Shown in pieces: positions 62,336 to 64,000 of a DNA stretch of 64,000 bases. Below the pieces are notes generated by a model. That model was not told the DNA's origin, ran no database searches, and saw nothing but the letters and a program-made list of their open reading frames with translations. Both the position numbers and the translations under genes were made by a program. How positions within the stretch are numbered: position 1 is the first letter of the stretch; each line of letters starts with the position of its first letter. The DNA is taken from assembly GCF_016919065.1 (NCBI RefSeq), contig NZ_JAFFQA010000006.1, positions 62,001 to 126,000 of the forward strand, given 5' to 3'. Origin of the DNA: Desulfobulbus rhabdoformis (GTDB taxonomy: Bacteria > Desulfobacterota > Desulfobulbia > Desulfobulbales > Desulfobulbaceae).

Positions 62336-64000
62336 ATGCAAATCAACGAGAAATACGATTTCAAAGATATTGAACAGCGCTGGCAGTTACGCTGGGATGA
62401 GGAAAAGACGAACAAGGTCACCCATGAACCTGGACGTCCTAAATATTACGTACTTGAGATGTTCCCCTACCCCTCCGGTCGTATTCATATGGGGCATGTG
62501 CGCAACTACTCCATAGGCGACGTCATTGCTCGGTACAAACGGATGCAGGGCTACAACGTGCTGCATCCCATGGGCTGGGATGCTTTTGGACTGCCAGCGG
62601 AAAATGCAGCCATGAAACGGGGAATTCATCCCGCTGCCTGGACCTATGACAATATTGACTATATGCGTGGCCAGCTCAAAGCCATGGGGCTCAGCTACGA
62701 TTGGGATCGGGAACTGGCCACCTGTCGCCCGGAATACTACCGTTGGGAGCAGAAGCTCTTCCTCGAGCTTTTAGAGCGTGGTCTGATCTATCGCAAGGAA
62801 ACCACAGTCAACTGGTGCGACGACTGTCAGACGGTCCTTGCCCGTGAGCAGGTTATCGATGGCACCTGCTGGCGGTGTGACCAACCGGTACTGCCCAAAA
62901 CCATGCACGGCTGGTTTTTTAAGATTACCGACTACGCAGAAGAGCTGCTCAGTGATCTGGACAAACTCAGCGGCTGGCCTGAGAAGGTTGTGACCATGCA
63001 GCGCAACTGGATCGGTAAATCCACTGGTCTTGCCTGTGATTTTCAAGTTGACGGGCATGATGAGACGATTACCATCTTCACCACCAGGCCAGACACCATT
63101 CATGGCGTCACCTTTATGTCGCTTGCGGTGGAGCACCCGCTGCTGAAAACGCTGACCGAAGGGACCCCGCAGCAAGAGGCGGTGGAGCGCTTTGTTCAGG
63201 AAACATTGATTGAAAAGCAACGCTCCTCGCTTGATCAGGAACCCGATAAAAAGGGTGTGTTTACAGGGAGATACTGCATAAATCCCTTTACCGGAGATCG
63301 AGTCCCCATCTATGCAGCCAATTTCGTCCTCATGGAGTACGGCACCGGTGCGGTTATGGCGGTTCCTGCTCACGATCAGCGAGACTTTGAGTTTGCCAAA
63401 ACATATGATCTGCCCATCAAACCAGTGGTTCAGCCCAAGGGGGACACTCTTGATCCCGCCACCATGGAATCTGCGTCTGTCGATCCTGGAGTGTTGGTTG
63501 CCTCTGGAGATTTCACTGGGACCGAATCCGAGCAGGCCAAGGTAGATATCATTGCCCATGCCGAAAGTCAGGGGTTTGGCAAGTCGCATGTAACCTATCG
63601 GTTGCGTGACTGGGGCATCTCCCGCCAGCGTTATTGGGGGGCCCCCATCCCCGTGGTCCATTGTGAGCATTGTGGCATCGTGCCGGTGCCTGAAAACGAG
63701 CTTCCGGTTGTCTTACCTGGCACCAATGAAGCCAGCGGTAACCACAGTCCCCTGCATCAGCAGGAAGAATTTATCGCCACTACCTGCCCAAGCTGCGGCA
63801 AACCCGCGCGCAGGGAGACCGATACCATGGATACCTTTGTTGAGTCATCCTGGTACTTCGCCCGCTACACCAGCCCGCGCAACGAGGACGGGCCGGTGGA
63901 CAAAGAGGCTGCCAAATACTGGCTTGGCGTCGACCAGTACATCGGCGGGGTTGAGCACGCCATCCTGCATCTGCTCTATGCCCGGTTTTTTACCAAATTA
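62336..64000 (+). CDS. leuS: Leucyl-tRNA synthetase, N-terminal part
   Basis: 555 codons are visible and the gene runs off the window. HIGH motif as [14 protein letters not shown]. Zinc-binding segment ([14 protein letters not shown] and CWRCDQP), editing domain with [13 protein letters not shown] and [18 protein letters not shown], and [15 protein letters not shown] second Cys pair appears in CEHCG and CPSCG. KMSKS lies beyond the end. The ATG at 62336 lacks a strong ribosome site. Follows dnaB by 134 bases. Confidence 0.96.
   Translation, partial: MQINEKYDFKDIEQRWQLRWDEEKTNKVTHEPGRPKYYVLEMFPYPSGRIHMGHVRNYSIGDVIARYKRMQGYNVLHPMGWDAFGLPAENAAMKRGIHPAAWTYDNIDYMRGQLKAMGLSYDWDRELATCRPEYYRWEQKLFLELLERGLIYRKETTVNWCDDCQTVLAREQVIDGTCWRCDQPVLPKTMHGWFFKITDYAEELLSDLDKLSGWPEKVVTMQRNWIGKSTGLACDFQVDGHDETITIFTTRPDTIHGVTFMSLAVEHPLLKTLTEGTPQQEAVERFVQETLIEKQRSSLDQEPDKKGVFTGRYCINPFTGDRVPIYAANFVLMEYGTGAVMAVPAHDQRDFEFAKTYDLPIKPVVQPKGDTLDPATMESASVDPGVLVASGDFTGTESEQAKVDIIAHAESQGFGKSHVTYRLRDWGISRQRYWGAPIPVVHCEHCGIVPVPENELPVVLPGTNEASGNHSPLHQQEEFIATTCPSCGKPARRETDTMDTFVESSWYFARYTSPRNEDGPVDKEAAKYWLGVDQYIGGVEHAILHLLYARFFTKL

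Noticed and set aside
1..64000. tRNA, rRNA, CRISPR and prophage signatures
   Set aside because: Intergenic stretches read on both strands show no tRNA T-loop pattern, no regularly spaced repeats and no phage genes.

Overview
The window reads as ordinary chromosome of a Gram-negative, anaerobic, respiring bacterium. The gene set is most like the Desulfobulbales (sulfate reducers and sulfur disproportionators). The evidence is a futalosine-type menaquinone operon, two TauE/SafE permeases behind sigma-54 promoters, a periplasmic c-heme chemoreceptor, a triple-rhodanese lipoprotein and lipid A modification genes. This placement is inferred from gene content and no rRNA is present. No tRNA, rRNA or CRISPR array was seen.

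Layout. 1-336: tail of a YkgJ-like gene. 337-6150: two tandem copies of one cassette, each made of a GTGCAAC-N6-GTTGCAC box, a -24/-12 promoter, a stand-alone receiver gene, a 563-residue TauE/SafE permease and a terminator. 6251-6844: a small membrane protein. 6977-16362 (minus strand): arnB-C-A-D-T-E, the aminoarabinose lipid A pathway, followed by an OmpR-type two-component pair. 16583-20126 (minus): a second OmpR-type pair with a DUF347 membrane protein and a PepSY protein, closed by a terminator just before the arn promoter region, which carries a PmrA-box-like repeat. 20377-23012: DedA, an IS200-type element and a second, longer DUF347 protein. 23585-25591: purC and two Hsp20 genes. 25613-32887 (minus): mqnE-mqnC-deaminase-mqnA-ubiE-ubiX-ubiA and a DUF3108 protein. 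33067-49594: housekeeping genes (primary-type sigma factor, malQ, rhodanese lipoprotein, Hpt protein, tsaC, a purD-purE fusion, a TetR regulator with a FadR-like operator, greA, an aminotransferase, rpoH, lepA, engB, hisG, hisI, an FKBP). 49920-57804: a chemosensory operon (CheA-REC, heme MCP, CheW, CheB, CheR, receiver). 57813-64000: mazG, rpsF-rpsR-DUF2232-rplI, dnaB and the start of leuS.

How it fits together. The arn genes would build L-Ara4N-undecaprenyl phosphate and attach it to lipid A. The two flanking two-component systems and DedA fit a cationic-peptide or envelope-stress programme. The mqn operon would supply menaquinone for anaerobic respiration, with mqnB, mqnD and the UbiD-type decarboxylase expected elsewhere. 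The most unusual regulatory architecture is the duplicated sigma-54 receiver/permease cassette at the start of the window.
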